DNA of 23,480 nucleotides from Verrucomicrobiota bacterium (GCA_028872645.1 JAPKDK010000016.1:1-23480); one strand, 5' to 3'. Shown: positions 1 to 7,212, numbered from the stretch's first letter. Made by a program: numbers and translations. Notes: generated by a model not told the origin, from the letters alone.

Positions 1-1
1 C

Positions 2-247
2 AAGCAACAAGGGTTTTGGATGAAAAATTGTATCGTGCCGATGAGCGCCGCGTACGTCGATCCGCAAGGGCGCATCAACGAAATTGTAAAACTCGAGCCG
101 CATAATACCAACAGCGTGATGTCGAAAAGTTTTCAAATCCAATATGTGCTCGAAGCCCCACGCGGGTGGTTCAAGAAAAACAGCCTCGGCCCTGGCGTGA
201 CGATTATGACGCCGAAAGGCACGCTGTCGCAGATGTATTTCCCCTGA
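2..247 (+). CDS. DUF192 family protein, C-terminal part (cut by the left edge)
   Basis: The reading frame is open from the first full codon at position 2, so the gene begins before the window. The visible 81 residues start with a Gly-Phe-Trp-Met-Lys-Asn stretch, followed by a segment like the family's pattern of a proline-containing strand and then 'VDPQGRINEI'. Further on come an ALE-like 'YVLEAPRGWF' and a C-terminal Gly-Pro-Gly turn. This matches the C-terminal half of DUF192 (COG1430), a small beta-rich family of unknown role that is often exported. The FWMKN motif is the most diagnostic part. The Met at position 20 lies inside this motif and is not the true start. The stop is 14 nt before nadE, so the two genes may be co-transcribed. 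The N-terminus, including any signal peptide, cannot be seen. Confidence 0.75.
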   Translation, partial: KQQGFWMKNCIVPMSAAYVDPQGRINEIVKLEPHNTNSVMSKSFQIQYVLEAPRGWFKKNSLGPGVTIMTPKGTLSQMYFP

Positions 248-261
248 ATTAGTTGAAGCTG

Positions 262-1902
262 ATGAAAATTGCACTCGCGCAAATTAATAGCACTGTAGGT
301 GATTTCGCCGGGAACGCGGCGCGGCTGCGGGAGGCGTGTGAGCGTGGCGCGGCTGCGGGCGCGGAGATTGTGCTCGCGCCGGAGCTGGCCATTACCGGTT
401 ATCCGCCACGCGATTTGTTGCTGAAGAGTGGCTTTATTGAAAGAAACCTTGCCGCGTTGGAAGAACTGGCCGCGGGCATTGGCGACACGGCGTTGGTGGT
501 GGGGCACGTTGGCTTGAATGCCGATCAACCGGGGCGGCCGGCGACCAACGCGGTTTCGCTTTTGCATCGGGCCCAGGTGGTGGCCACGCGCACGAAAAGT
601 TTGCTGCCCACTTATGATGTTTTCGATGAGGCGCGTTACTTCGAGCCGGCCACGGGAAATACGCCGGTGGATTTTAACGGCCATCGGATCGGCCTCACGG
701 TGTGCGAGGATGTTTGGAATGATGAAGGTTTTTGGTGCGACCGGCGGTACCGCACCAATCCGGTGGAGGCGTTGGTGGAGCAGGGCGCGGAGTTGATTTT
801 GAATGTGTCCGCCTCGCCGTGGCATTTAGGCAAACACCGGATGCGCGCGGATATGCTTGCCAGTCTCGCCGCAAAAATCGCACGGCCTTTGCTCTACTGC
901 AATTCCGTGGGCGGCAATGACGAATTGATTTTTGGCGGCGGCAGTCTCGCGTTCAATGCCCAAGGCCAACCCATCGCGCTGGGAAAATCTTTTGCGGAAG
1001 ATTTGGTGATGGTCGATACGGAAGCTGCGCCCATTGAATGCGCAGCATCCGATGCGTCCGACGACCCAGCACTGCTGCACGCCGCGCTGGTTTTGGGCGT
1101 GCGCGATTATCTTGGGAAATGCGGTTTCCGCAGCGCGGTCATTGGCCTTAGCGGCGGCATCGATTCCGCCGTCACCGCGGTGCTCGCCGTGGCGGCGCTT
1201 GGGAAGGAAAACGTGCGCGGCGTGGCATTGCCTTCGCAATATTCCTCCGCCGGCAGTCTCGACGACGCGCGTGCGCTGGCCGAAAATCTTGGCATTCAAT
1301 ATGACGTGATCCCAATTGAAACCGGTTTTGAAACCGCCAAACAAAGCCTCGCACCGGTGTTCGGTGATTTGGCGGAAGATGTGACGGAAGAAAATATGCA
1401 AGCCCGCTTGCGGGGATTATTGCTGATGGCGATGAGCAATAAATTCGGCTCGCTGGTTTTGACCACCGGCAATAAAAGTGAACTCGCCGTGGGCTACTGC
1501 ACGTTGTACGGCGATATGTGCGGCGGGCTGGCGGTGATCAGTGATGTGCCCAAGACGATGGTATATCGTCTCGCGCGCTGGATGAATCGCGATGGCGAAG
1601 TGATTCCGGAATCCACAATCGAAAAGCCACCGAGCGCCGAGCTGCGGCCTGACCAAAAGGACGAAGACTCGCTGCCGCCTTATGACGTGCTCGATGCCAT
1701 CCTCGAGCGTTACGTGGTGGAAGGCCAATCAGCGGAAGAAATCATTGCGGCCGATTTTGATGCCGACACTGTCCGCCGCATCGCCCGCCTCATCGATCTC
1801 AACGAATACAAACGCCGCCAAGCCGCGCCCGGGCTGAAAGTCACGAGCAAGGCGTTTGGCGTGGGTCGGCGGATTCCGGTTGCGCAGCGGTATCGGGGTT
1901 AG
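262..1902 (+). CDS. nadE: Glutamine-dependent NAD+ synthetase
   Basis: This enzyme makes NAD+ from nicotinate adenine dinucleotide, ATP and glutamine-derived ammonia, the last step of NAD synthesis in the cytosol. It has two domains. The N-terminal nitrilase-type glutaminase (about residues 1-265) has the Glu-Lys-Cys triad visible as E41 (LAPELAITGYPP), K112 (TRTKSLLPTYDVF) and C148 (LTVCEDVW). The C-terminal synthetase has the pyrophosphate-binding loop SGGIDS at residues 297-302, and later the TTGNKSELAVGY and DMCGGLAVISD signatures. At 546 residues it has the usual length for the two-domain form. I chose ATG 262 because MKIALAQINSTVGDF matches the family N-terminus; TTG at 253 is possible. 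The 3' end overlaps the convergent PAP2 gene by 62 nt. Confidence 0.96.
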   Translation: MKIALAQINSTVGDFAGNAARLREACERGAAAGAEIVLAPELAITGYPPRDLLLKSGFIERNLAALEELAAGIGDTALVVGHVGLNADQPGRPATNAVSLLHRAQVVATRTKSLLPTYDVFDEARYFEPATGNTPVDFNGHRIGLTVCEDVWNDEGFWCDRRYRTNPVEALVEQGAELILNVSASPWHLGKHRMRADMLASLAAKIARPLLYCNSVGGNDELIFGGGSLAFNAQGQPIALGKSFAEDLVMVDTEAAPIECAASDASDDPALLHAALVLGVRDYLGKCGFRSAVIGLSGGIDSAVTAVLAVAALGKENVRGVALPSQYSSAGSLDDARALAENLGIQYDVIPIETGFETAKQSLAPVFGDLAEDVTEENMQARLRGLLLMAMSNKFGSLVLTTGNKSELAVGYCTLYGDMCGGLAVISDVPKTMVYRLARWMNRDGEVIPESTIEKPPSAELRPDQKDEDSLPPYDVLDAILERYVVEGQSAEEIIAADFDADTVRRIARLIDLNEYKRRQAAPGLKVTSKAFGVGRRIPVAQRYRG

Positions 1903-2617
1903 CGGTTGGGTCGACTCCTGCCACTCGTTCCAATTTCCCATCACACCATCCTGCCATGCGCACGGCGGCCAGTGCGGCAAGGCCGGCCATAGCCGCGCCG
2001 GCGACAATATCCATCGTGTAATGCGCACGCAAGGTGAGCACGGTGACGATTTCAAAAATCGCGATGGCCACGCCGATCACCGCGCCGGTGCGGCCAAAGC
2101 GGCGGGCCAATTCAATGGCTCCGAACACAGCGATGCCGGTATGGCCGGAAAAGAAAAAGTCATTGGCCACGCCGTAGGTGATCAGCAGCGAAGGCATGCC
2201 TGGGTCGCTCCAAATAATTCCGTCCGGCAACGGTAGCGCGCAAAAGTATTGGCACACTTGTCGCGCGGCGAACAGAATGAGCAACGCGAGAAAGGGCCTA
2301 ATGGATTTACCAAAGATGGCGTTGGCCAGCAACCAAATGCCGATGAGATCGATCAGGGCTGTGCTGACGATCAATAGGGTGTTGGCGGCTTTTTTATTTT
2401 GGTTGAGGTACGCATTCCAGTCAGCGGTGAGTACGTGCGCTTGGTCGACGATGGCAGTGGTTGCGCCGGTGTCCTTCACGGCACGCTGGCCGATCATAGA
2501 TTGCGTGAGATGCCACAACACAAGGCCAAGAATGATGGCCACCAGTCGCACGCTGCGTAGTCGCCATGGGGATTTCTTGTCGGTTGAGTCGGTCATGATC
2601 TTTTTCGTTTCCACCAT
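1841..2617 (-). CDS. PAP2-superfamily membrane protein (sphingomyelin-synthase-like PAP2_C type)
   Basis: A 258-residue protein with about five or six hydrophobic segments. It carries the PAP2-type catalytic elements FFFSGHTG (histidine, about residue 157) and RAHYTMDIVAG (histidine and aspartate). Spacing and the HYTxDI form resemble the PAP2_C branch, which includes sphingomyelin synthase relatives, more than the classical KxxxxxxRP-PSGH-SRxxxxxHxxxD pattern. A KSIRP stretch could be the remnant of the first motif. Such enzymes hydrolyse or transfer phosphate head groups on lipids at the membrane; the substrate cannot be read from the sequence. The hydrophilic C-terminal tail of about 30 residues is encoded partly opposite the end of nadE. 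An alternative start at 2596 (MTDSTDK) is plausible. The gene is divergent from hemL. Confidence 0.75.
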   Translation of the reverse strand: MVETKKIMTDSTDKKSPWRLRSVRLVAIILGLVLWHLTQSMIGQRAVKDTGATTAIVDQAHVLTADWNAYLNQNKKAANTLLIVSTALIDLIGIWLLANAIFGKSIRPFLALLILFAARQVCQYFCALPLPDGIIWSDPGMPSLLITYGVANDFFFSGHTGIAVFGAIELARRFGRTGAVIGVAIAIFEIVTVLTLRAHYTMDIVAGAAMAGLAALAAVRMAGWCDGKLERVAGVDPTANPDTAAQPESADPRQTPCS

Positions 2618-2670
2618 TATGCTTGTTTTTCACGGTTCTCCCTAATTGATAAAACAATGCGGTCGATTGA

Positions 2671-2699
2671 TTGAGTCGATGGATGTTTTCCCCTATGCT
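2671..2699 (+). promoter_or_regulatory. Candidate sigma-70 promoter of hemL
   Basis: TTGAGT (2671-2676) and TATGCT (2694-2699) are separated by exactly 17 nt; each matches the consensus at four of six positions. Transcription would begin near 2706, only a few bases before ATG 2710, giving a leaderless or nearly leaderless mRNA. This agrees with the lack of a Shine-Dalgarno sequence before that ATG. The call rests on pattern only. Confidence 0.35.
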
Positions 2700-2709
2700 G
2701 CGCCGCCCA

Positions 2710-3996
2710 ATGAATTCACGCGCCAAATCCGAGGCCCTGTTTGCCGAATCGCTGAACCACATTCCCGGTGGCGTGAACTCGCCCGTGCGTGCGTTTCGCG
2801 GCGTGGGCGGGCAACCATTTTTTGCGGAGCGCGCGGCGGGGGCGCACATGTGGGATGTGGATGGCAACGAGTACATCGACTACGTGGGCACGTGGGGCCC
2901 GGCGATTCTGGGGCACGCAAATCCGGCCATCATTGAAGCGATAAAACAGGCGGCGGACAAGGGCACGAGCTTCGGTATCCCCACCGAGGCGGAAGTGCGG
3001 ATGGCGCGGTTGGTGAAGGCCTGCGTGCCGAGTGTGGAGAAAGTGCGGATGGTCAATTCCGGCACCGAAGCGTGCATGAGCGCGATCCGCGTGGCGCGCG
3101 GGTTTACGGGGCGGCCGAAGATTATTAAATTCGATGGGTGCTATCACGGGCACGCGGATTCGCTTTTGGTGAAGGCCGGCTCGGGCGCTCTGACGTGTGG
3201 GCATCCGGACAGCGCGGGTGTGCCGCCGGAGTTCACCGCGCACACGATCGTAGTGCCGTTCAATGACGAGGCGGCGGTGCGCGAGGCGTTTGCGGCCAAT
3301 GACGGGCAAGTGGCGGGCATTATTCTCGAACCGGTTCCGGGCAACGCGGGCGTGTATTTGCCGCGCAAAGGTTTCTTGGAATTTCTGCGCGACATCACTG
3401 CGGCCAATGACAGCCTCTTGATTTTTGATGAAGTGATGACCGGCTTCCGGGTGGGGCTCGACGGCGCCCAAGGGCGCTTTAGCATTACGCCGGACTTGAG
3501 TTGCTTCGGCAAAATCATCGGCGGCGGCTTGCCCGTGGGCGCCTTCGGCGGGCGCGCGGTCCTGATGGACGTACTCGCGCCCGACGGCCCCGTGTACCAA
3601 GCCGGCACCCTCAGCGGCAACCCCCTCGCGATGGCGGCCGGCATCGCGGCGCTGGAGCAATTGCAATCGGGCGAAGTGTACGAACGGCTGGAGGCGCTCG
3701 GTGCGCAATTGGAAGCGGGCATCAACGCGGCTGCAAAATCTGCCGGTGTCCCAGTGGTAACCCAACGCATCGGCTCGATGGGTTGTTTATTTTTCACCGA
3801 TCACCCCGTGCACAATCTCGCCGACGCCATGCGCGCAGACCGCGAGCGGTTCAAAAAATATTTCCACGGAATGCTCGCCGAAGGCATTTACTTTGCACCC
3901 TCCGCTTTTGAAGCCGGTTTTCTTTCCAACGCCCACACGGAGGCCGATGTGGACGCCACCGTTGTGGCCGCCACAAAAGTGATGAGGATACTCTGA
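2710..3996 (+). CDS. hemL: Glutamate-1-semialdehyde 2,1-aminomutase
   Basis: HemL converts glutamate-1-semialdehyde to 5-aminolevulinate in the C5 route of tetrapyrrole synthesis, using PLP or pyridoxamine phosphate. The 428-residue product has the usual family length. It begins with the typical SEALFAESLNHIPGGVNSPV and has the substrate-region stretch YHGHADSLLVKAGSG. The aspartate motif LLIFDEVMTGFR comes next, and then the PLP-binding lysine K268 in CFGKIIGGGLPVGAFGG. The frame is open further upstream, but ATG 2710 fits the family N-terminus, and a putative promoter overlaps the upstream extension. No Shine-Dalgarno sequence is seen. The stop codon overlaps the ruvX start by one base (TGATG), so the two genes are very likely co-translated. 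Confidence 0.96.
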   Translation: MNSRAKSEALFAESLNHIPGGVNSPVRAFRGVGGQPFFAERAAGAHMWDVDGNEYIDYVGTWGPAILGHANPAIIEAIKQAADKGTSFGIPTEAEVRMARLVKACVPSVEKVRMVNSGTEACMSAIRVARGFTGRPKIIKFDGCYHGHADSLLVKAGSGALTCGHPDSAGVPPEFTAHTIVVPFNDEAAVREAFAANDGQVAGIILEPVPGNAGVYLPRKGFLEFLRDITAANDSLLIFDEVMTGFRVGLDGAQGRFSITPDLSCFGKIIGGGLPVGAFGGRAVLMDVLAPDGPVYQAGTLSGNPLAMAAGIAALEQLQSGEVYERLEALGAQLEAGINAAAKSAGVPVVTQRIGSMGCLFFTDHPVHNLADAMRADRERFKKYFHGMLAEGIYFAPSAFEAGFLSNAHTEADVDATVVAATKVMRIL

Positions 3997-4409
3997 TGAA
4001 CGCACTGGGAATTGATCACGGGGACAAGCGGATGGGCATTGCGGGGGGCGATGCGTTGGGGATGATGGCGCATCCGTTGGAGATGGTTTTGGCGAAACCG
4101 TTTGAGGATTTCCTGAAACGGCTGGAGGAAATTTTGGCGGAACGGCAGGTGGAACAAATCGTGGTGGGGATGCCGCGCAATATGGACGGCAGCTTCGGCT
4201 CGCAGGCAAAGAAGGTGCAGGAATTTGTGGCGTTGCTGGGAAAATCGGTGGCGATTCCGGTGCGCACGTGGGACGAGCGGCTTACCAGCGTGGCGGCGGA
4301 ACGGGCGTTGCGCGAGGCGGGCATCAACGCGAAGGACGCCAAGGCCAAGGTGGATGCCTCGGCGGCGGCGGTGATGTTGCAAGGGTATCTCGATAGTCTC
4401 TCGATGTGA
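3996..4409 (+). CDS. ruvX: Putative pre-16S rRNA nuclease / Holliday junction resolvase-like RuvX (YqgF)
   Basis: A 137-residue RNase H-fold protein of the YqgF/RuvX family, which trims the 5' end of 16S rRNA in E. coli. The N-terminal GIDHGDKRMGIA carries the first catalytic aspartate. It is followed by VVGMPRNMDGS (family pattern VVGLPxxMDGS), then WDERLTSVAAER, and last the C-terminal aspartate in KVDASAAAVMLQGYLD. The family's active-site acids therefore all appear present. A GAGG Shine-Dalgarno lies about nine bases before the ATG, inside hemL. The upstream overlap is one base and the downstream overlap with truA is four bases, which indicates translational coupling along hemL-ruvX-truA. 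Confidence 0.92.
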   Translation: MNALGIDHGDKRMGIAGGDALGMMAHPLEMVLAKPFEDFLKRLEEILAERQVEQIVVGMPRNMDGSFGSQAKKVQEFVALLGKSVAIPVRTWDERLTSVAAERALREAGINAKDAKAKVDASAAAVMLQGYLDSLSM

Positions 4410-5185
4410 AAAATGTGAAAATGGAAAGCGCCGGCGATGTCATTCGGTTCAAGCTCACGATTGCTTACGACGGCACGGGGTATGCCGGTTGGCAGTTGCA
4501 GAAAAATGCGGTGTCGGTGCAGCAGCGCGTGGAGGAGTCGTTGCGGAAACTTTTCCCCGGTGTGATGCGTGTGCATAGTTCCAGCCGCACGGACACGGGC
4601 GTGCACGCGATGGGGATGGCGGCGCACGTGGACATCCCGCGGGCGGAATTAAAAATGGACGAGCGCCAATTGTTGCTGGCGGTGAATGCGTTTTTGCCGG
4701 AGGATGTTCGATTGAATGAGGTGCGAAAAGTGAAGGCGGATTTTCACGCGCGGTTTGATGCGAAGAAGAAACAGTACCGTTATGTGATTTGGAATCATCC
4801 GGCGATGAATCCACTGTTGCGAAATCGCGCGTCGCAAGTGGCGGTGCCGCTGGATTTTGAGCGAATGCAAAAGGCGGCAAAGTTGTTCGTGGGCAAAAAA
4901 GATTTTCAATCATTCGCCTCCGCGCACGAATACAAAATGAAAAGCACAGTGCGCCGCGTGACCGGTTGCAAGGTTTGCCAACGCGGCAGCGAACTGACGG
5001 TGGTGATCGAGGGCGAAGGATTTTTATACAAAATGTGCCGAGGCATCGTGGGCACGCTGGTGCTAGTGGGCCAGCGGAAGCTGACGCAAAAAGACATTCG
5101 TGAAATTTTCCGCAAACGTGACCGGCAAGTGGCGGGGATGAACGCGCCGGCTTGTGGGTTGACGTTGTGGAGGGTTTTTTATTAA
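4406..5185 (+). CDS. truA: tRNA pseudouridine(38-40) synthase
   Basis: TruA isomerises uridines 38-40 in the tRNA anticodon arm. The protein starts its fold with FKLTIAYDGTGYAGWQ, followed by the catalytic loop SSRTDTGVHAMG with D63 as the nucleophile. Later come FHARFDAKKKQYRY, the DFQSFAS segment and the C-terminal FLYKMCRGIVGTLV stretch, all typical. Length (259 residues) is normal. The GTG at 4406 overlaps the ruvX stop as GTGA. ATG 4421 is an alternative start, and neither has a clear Shine-Dalgarno sequence. The gene ends in an inverted repeat that fills the gap to trmL. Confidence 0.95.
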   Translation: MKNVKMESAGDVIRFKLTIAYDGTGYAGWQLQKNAVSVQQRVEESLRKLFPGVMRVHSSSRTDTGVHAMGMAAHVDIPRAELKMDERQLLLAVNAFLPEDVRLNEVRKVKADFHARFDAKKKQYRYVIWNHPAMNPLLRNRASQVAVPLDFERMQKAAKLFVGKKDFQSFASAHEYKMKSTVRRVTGCKVCQRGSELTVVIEGEGFLYKMCRGIVGTLVLVGQRKLTQKDIREIFRKRDRQVAGMNAPACGLTLWRVFY

Positions 5186-5263
5186 GGAGGTAGAAGTCAG
5201 AAAACAAAATTCAGAATGAAATCAAGGCGGTCGATGTTCAAATTCTGACTCCTAACTCCTTAA
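5183..5263. repeat. Imperfect inverted repeat filling the truA-trmL gap
   Basis: The arms 5183-5203 and 5243-5263 pair over 19 of 21 positions (TTAAGGAGGTAGAAGTCAGA against the complement of TCTGACTCCTAACTCCTTAA). The loop is 39 nt. The left arm starts on the truA stop codon and the right arm stops two bases before the trmL ATG. There is no T-tract, so it is not a normal intrinsic terminator. The GTCAGAA/TTCTGAC core looks like a dispersed palindromic repeat, but only one copy is inside this window. Confidence 0.7.
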
Positions 5264-5265
5264 AA

Positions 5266-5733
5266 ATGAAAATCGTCCTTCTCGAACCAGAAATTCCGCC
5301 CAACACCGGCAACGTGGCGCGGTTGTGCGCGGCCACGCATTCAGCGTTGCACTTGATCGGGCCGTTGGGGTTTCGGTTGGATGATTCGCAGCTCAAGCGG
5401 GCGGGAATGGATTATTGGGAGCAAGTGGATTGGACGTTCTGGGAAAACTGGCCGGCCTTCGCAGAGAGTTTGTCGGCGGATGTGCGGTTTTGGTTTGTGG
5501 AGCAGGGCGGGGGGCGGCGTTATGACTCAGTTGAGTTCGGGCCGGAAGATCACCTTGTGTTTGGCCGCGAATCGGCGGGGCTGCCGAAGGCATTGCTCGC
5601 GGAAAACCCGGAGCGATGCCTCGAAATTCCCTTGCTGAATCCGCAGGCGCGGTCGCTGAATTTGTCAAACTGCGTGGCGTTGGTGCTGTACGAGGCGTTG
5701 CGCCAGCAGGGGTTTGGCGAAGATTCGAATTGA
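5266..5733 (+). CDS. trmL: tRNA (cytidine/uridine-2'-O-)-methyltransferase, SPOUT family
   Basis: TrmL methylates the wobble nucleotide 34 of certain leucine tRNAs using SAM. The 155-residue product is typical in length. It shows the family N-terminus VLLEPEIPPNTGNVARLCAA, then LHLIGPLGFRLDD and RAGMDYW. The SAM-binding trefoil-knot segments are LVFGRESAGLP and, near the C-terminus, IPLLNPQARSLNLSNCVALV. The start is fixed by the MKIVLLEPEIPPNTGN pattern. Upstream of the ATG is a pyrimidine-rich arm of an inverted repeat instead of a Shine-Dalgarno sequence, so initiation may depend on local RNA structure. Its stop codon lies inside the -35 box of the next transcription unit. Confidence 0.94.
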   Translation: MKIVLLEPEIPPNTGNVARLCAATHSALHLIGPLGFRLDDSQLKRAGMDYWEQVDWTFWENWPAFAESLSADVRFWFVEQGGGRRYDSVEFGPEDHLVFGRESAGLPKALLAENPERCLEIPLLNPQARSLNLSNCVALVLYEALRQQGFGEDSN

Positions 5734-5758
5734 CCTCCCCCTCTCCATTCTTTATTCT
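5730..5758 (+). promoter_or_regulatory. Candidate promoter of the SAM-riboswitch operon
   Basis: TTGACC (5730-5735, five of six matches to TTGACA) and TATTCT (5753-5758, four of six matches) are separated by 17 nt. Initiation would fall near 5765, about 22 nt before the first riboswitch stem, which is a sensible leader layout. The -35 box overlaps the trmL stop codon. The position relative to the aptamer makes this more convincing than sequence alone. Confidence 0.6.
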
Positions 5759-5786
5759 GCCCCTCGCCCTTTCAAGTTTGCGGGGG

Positions 5787-5899
5787 CGCTCATTGCGAGT
5801 GGCGGAGGGACTGGCCCGTTGATGTCACGGCAACCGATCGGAGCGACGGCTTCGGTGGCAGGTGCCAAATCCAGCCGACGCGAGTCGGGAAAATGAGTT
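5787..5899 (+). promoter_or_regulatory. SAM-I (S-box) riboswitch aptamer
   Basis: The conserved S-box core is visible: GGCGGAGGGACTGGCCC (5801-5817), then ACGGCAACC, then GGTGCCAAATCC (5861-5872). The closing stem P1 pairs CTCATT (5789-5794) with AATGAG (5892-5897). A P3 stem can form from ACCGA (5833-5837) and TCGGT (5852-5856). P4 is a perfect five-pair stem, CCGAC (5875-5879) with GTCGG (5884-5888), closed by a GCGA tetraloop. These fit the family consensus as I know it. S-box RNAs bind S-adenosylmethionine and normally switch off methionine and sulfur genes. Here the regulated gene is the threonine-synthase-like CDS just downstream. Confidence 0.93.
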
Positions 5900-5915
5900 G
5901 GCGCGTGATTGTTTG

Positions 5916-5943
5916 CCCGCTCAAAAAATGAGCGGGATTTTTT
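5916..5943 (+). terminator. Riboswitch-controlled intrinsic terminator
   Basis: CCCGCTCA (5916-5923) and TGAGCGGG (5929-5936) form a perfect eight-pair stem with a five-A loop, followed by ATTTTTT (5937-5943). A competing antiterminator is readable. The P1 3' strand and the bases after it (5894-5902, TGAGTTGGC) can pair with 5915-5923 (GCCCGCTCA) with one mismatch and one G-U pair. SAM binding, which holds P1, would thus free the terminator and stop transcription. Confidence 0.92.
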
Positions 5944-5962
5944 ATGCCGAAAATAAAACAAC

Positions 5963-5967
5963 AGGGA
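5963..5967 (+). promoter_or_regulatory. Ribosome binding site deciding the start of the threonine-synthase-like gene
   Basis: AGGGA lies just upstream of ATG 5971. The earlier in-frame ATG at 5944 directly follows the terminator T-tract and has no purine-rich site before it, so 5971 is preferred. Spacing to the ATG is short (about 3-4 nt). Confidence 0.5.
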
Positions 5968-5970
5968 TTT

Positions 5971-7209
5971 ATGAAGGCGCTGCAATGTCGCGAGTGCGGG
6001 CGGCAATATCCGCTAGAGGCGCGGCATGTGTGCGAGTTTGATTTTGGGCCGTTGGAAGTGGCGTACGATTATGCCAAAATCATGACCAAGCTCACACGCG
6101 CGGCGATTGCGAAACGCCCGAAAAGTATGTGGCGCTATCGCGAGCTGTTGCCGGTGGCGCAGGAACCGACGGTGGGTGTTGAAGTGGGCTTCACGCCGTT
6201 GATCAAGGCCGATCGCCTCGCAAAGCGGTTGGGTGTTCGCGAGCTTTGGATTAAAAATGACGCGGTGAATTATCCCACGTTGTCCTTCAAGGACCGCGTG
6301 GTGAGCGTGGCGTTGAGCCGCGCGCGGGAGTTGGGCTACGAGACGGTGGCCTGCGCTTCAACAGGCAATCTGGCCAACAGCGTGGCGGCGAATGCGGCGG
6401 CTTCGGGGATGAAAGCGTTTGTGTTTATCCCGCACGATTTGGAGAAAGGGAAGGTCGTCAACTCGCTCATTTATGGTGCGAATGTGATTTCCATCAAGGG
6501 GCACTACGACCAAGTGAACCGGTTGTGCGCGGAGATTGCCGGCAAATATAATTGGGCGTTTGTGAATGTGAATATGCGGCCGTATTACGCGGAGGGTTCA
6601 AAGAGCCAAGGGTTTGAAATTTTGGAGCAACTCGGCTGGAAAATTCCGCGTCATACCGTGGTGCCGATGGCGTCGGGCTCGTTGCTCACGAAAATTCACA
6701 AGAGCTATCAGGAATTTATCAAAGTGGGATTGGTAAAAAAAACCGACTACAGTGTGCACGGTGCGCAAGCCACGGGGTGCTCGCCTATCAGCACGGCGCA
6801 TCGCGCGGGGCAGGATTTTTTCAAGCCGGTGAAGCCCGATACTATCGCGAAGAGTTTGGCGATCGGCACGCCGGCGGATGGCTTTTATGCGCTCAAAGTT
6901 TTTAAGGAAACCGGTGGCGCATCGGATGATGTGACCGATGACGAAATCCGGGAGGGCATCAAGCTGTTAGCCGAGACCGAAGGCATCTTTGCCGAAACCG
7001 CTGGCGGCGTGACCGTGGGCGTCGCCAAGAAACTCATTGCCAGCGGCGCCATCCCCGCCGATGATTCTGCCGTGCTGTGCATCACCGGCAACGGGCTGAA
7101 GACGCTGGATGCCGTGGAAAACCACGCGGGCAGTGCCCGCGAAATCAACCCCAGCCTGCGCGAGTTTGATGCGCTGCTGGACCGTGACAAAACATTAACC
7201 GCAAAATAA
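5971..7209 (+). CDS. Threonine-synthase-like PLP enzyme, candidate O-phosphohomoserine-dependent homocysteine synthase
   Basis: A 412-residue fold-type II PLP enzyme of the ThrC (COG0498) family. The PLP lysine is K107 in YPTLSFKDR, the phosphate loop is ASTGNLANSVAA, and the end has the family's CITGNGLKTLD. The N-terminal zinc-ribbon-like segment keeps three cysteines (C6, C9, C21), but the usual fourth position looks like Asp. Compared with the M. tuberculosis enzyme as I remember it, NPxRxEGxKT reads NMRPYYAEGSKSQGFE and the VGNxGN loop reads MASGSLL, so this is a divergent branch. Canonical ThrC makes threonine from O-phosphohomoserine. Control by a SAM riboswitch and linkage to a CysO-like sulfur carrier and a NIL protein suggest instead that sulfur replaces the phosphate to give homocysteine. 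That function is inference; ordinary threonine synthase remains possible. Confidence 0.85.
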   Translation: MKALQCRECGRQYPLEARHVCEFDFGPLEVAYDYAKIMTKLTRAAIAKRPKSMWRYRELLPVAQEPTVGVEVGFTPLIKADRLAKRLGVRELWIKNDAVNYPTLSFKDRVVSVALSRARELGYETVACASTGNLANSVAANAAASGMKAFVFIPHDLEKGKVVNSLIYGANVISIKGHYDQVNRLCAEIAGKYNWAFVNVNMRPYYAEGSKSQGFEILEQLGWKIPRHTVVPMASGSLLTKIHKSYQEFIKVGLVKKTDYSVHGAQATGCSPISTAHRAGQDFFKPVKPDTIAKSLAIGTPADGFYALKVFKETGGASDDVTDDEIREGIKLLAETEGIFAETAGGVTVGVAKKLIASGAIPADDSAVLCITGNGLKTLDAVENHAGSAREINPSLREFDALLDRDKTLTAK

Positions 7210-7212
7210 TTT

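Noticed and set aside
2716..3765. 349-codon open frame antisense to hemL
   Set aside because: The composition is rich in Arg, His and Ala with no recognisable domain, as expected for the complement of a strongly coding gene.
5217..5249. Ten-codon leader-like frame (ATG 5217 to TGA) in the truA-trmL gap
   Set aside because: The AAGGAGGT upstream is about 25 bases away, too far, and the frame lies inside the inverted repeat; no attenuation features are seen.
5944..5970. Earlier ATG 5944 as start of the ThrC-like gene
   Set aside because: It directly follows the terminator T-tract and lacks a ribosome site; ATG 5971 is preceded by AGGGA and gives the family N-terminus.
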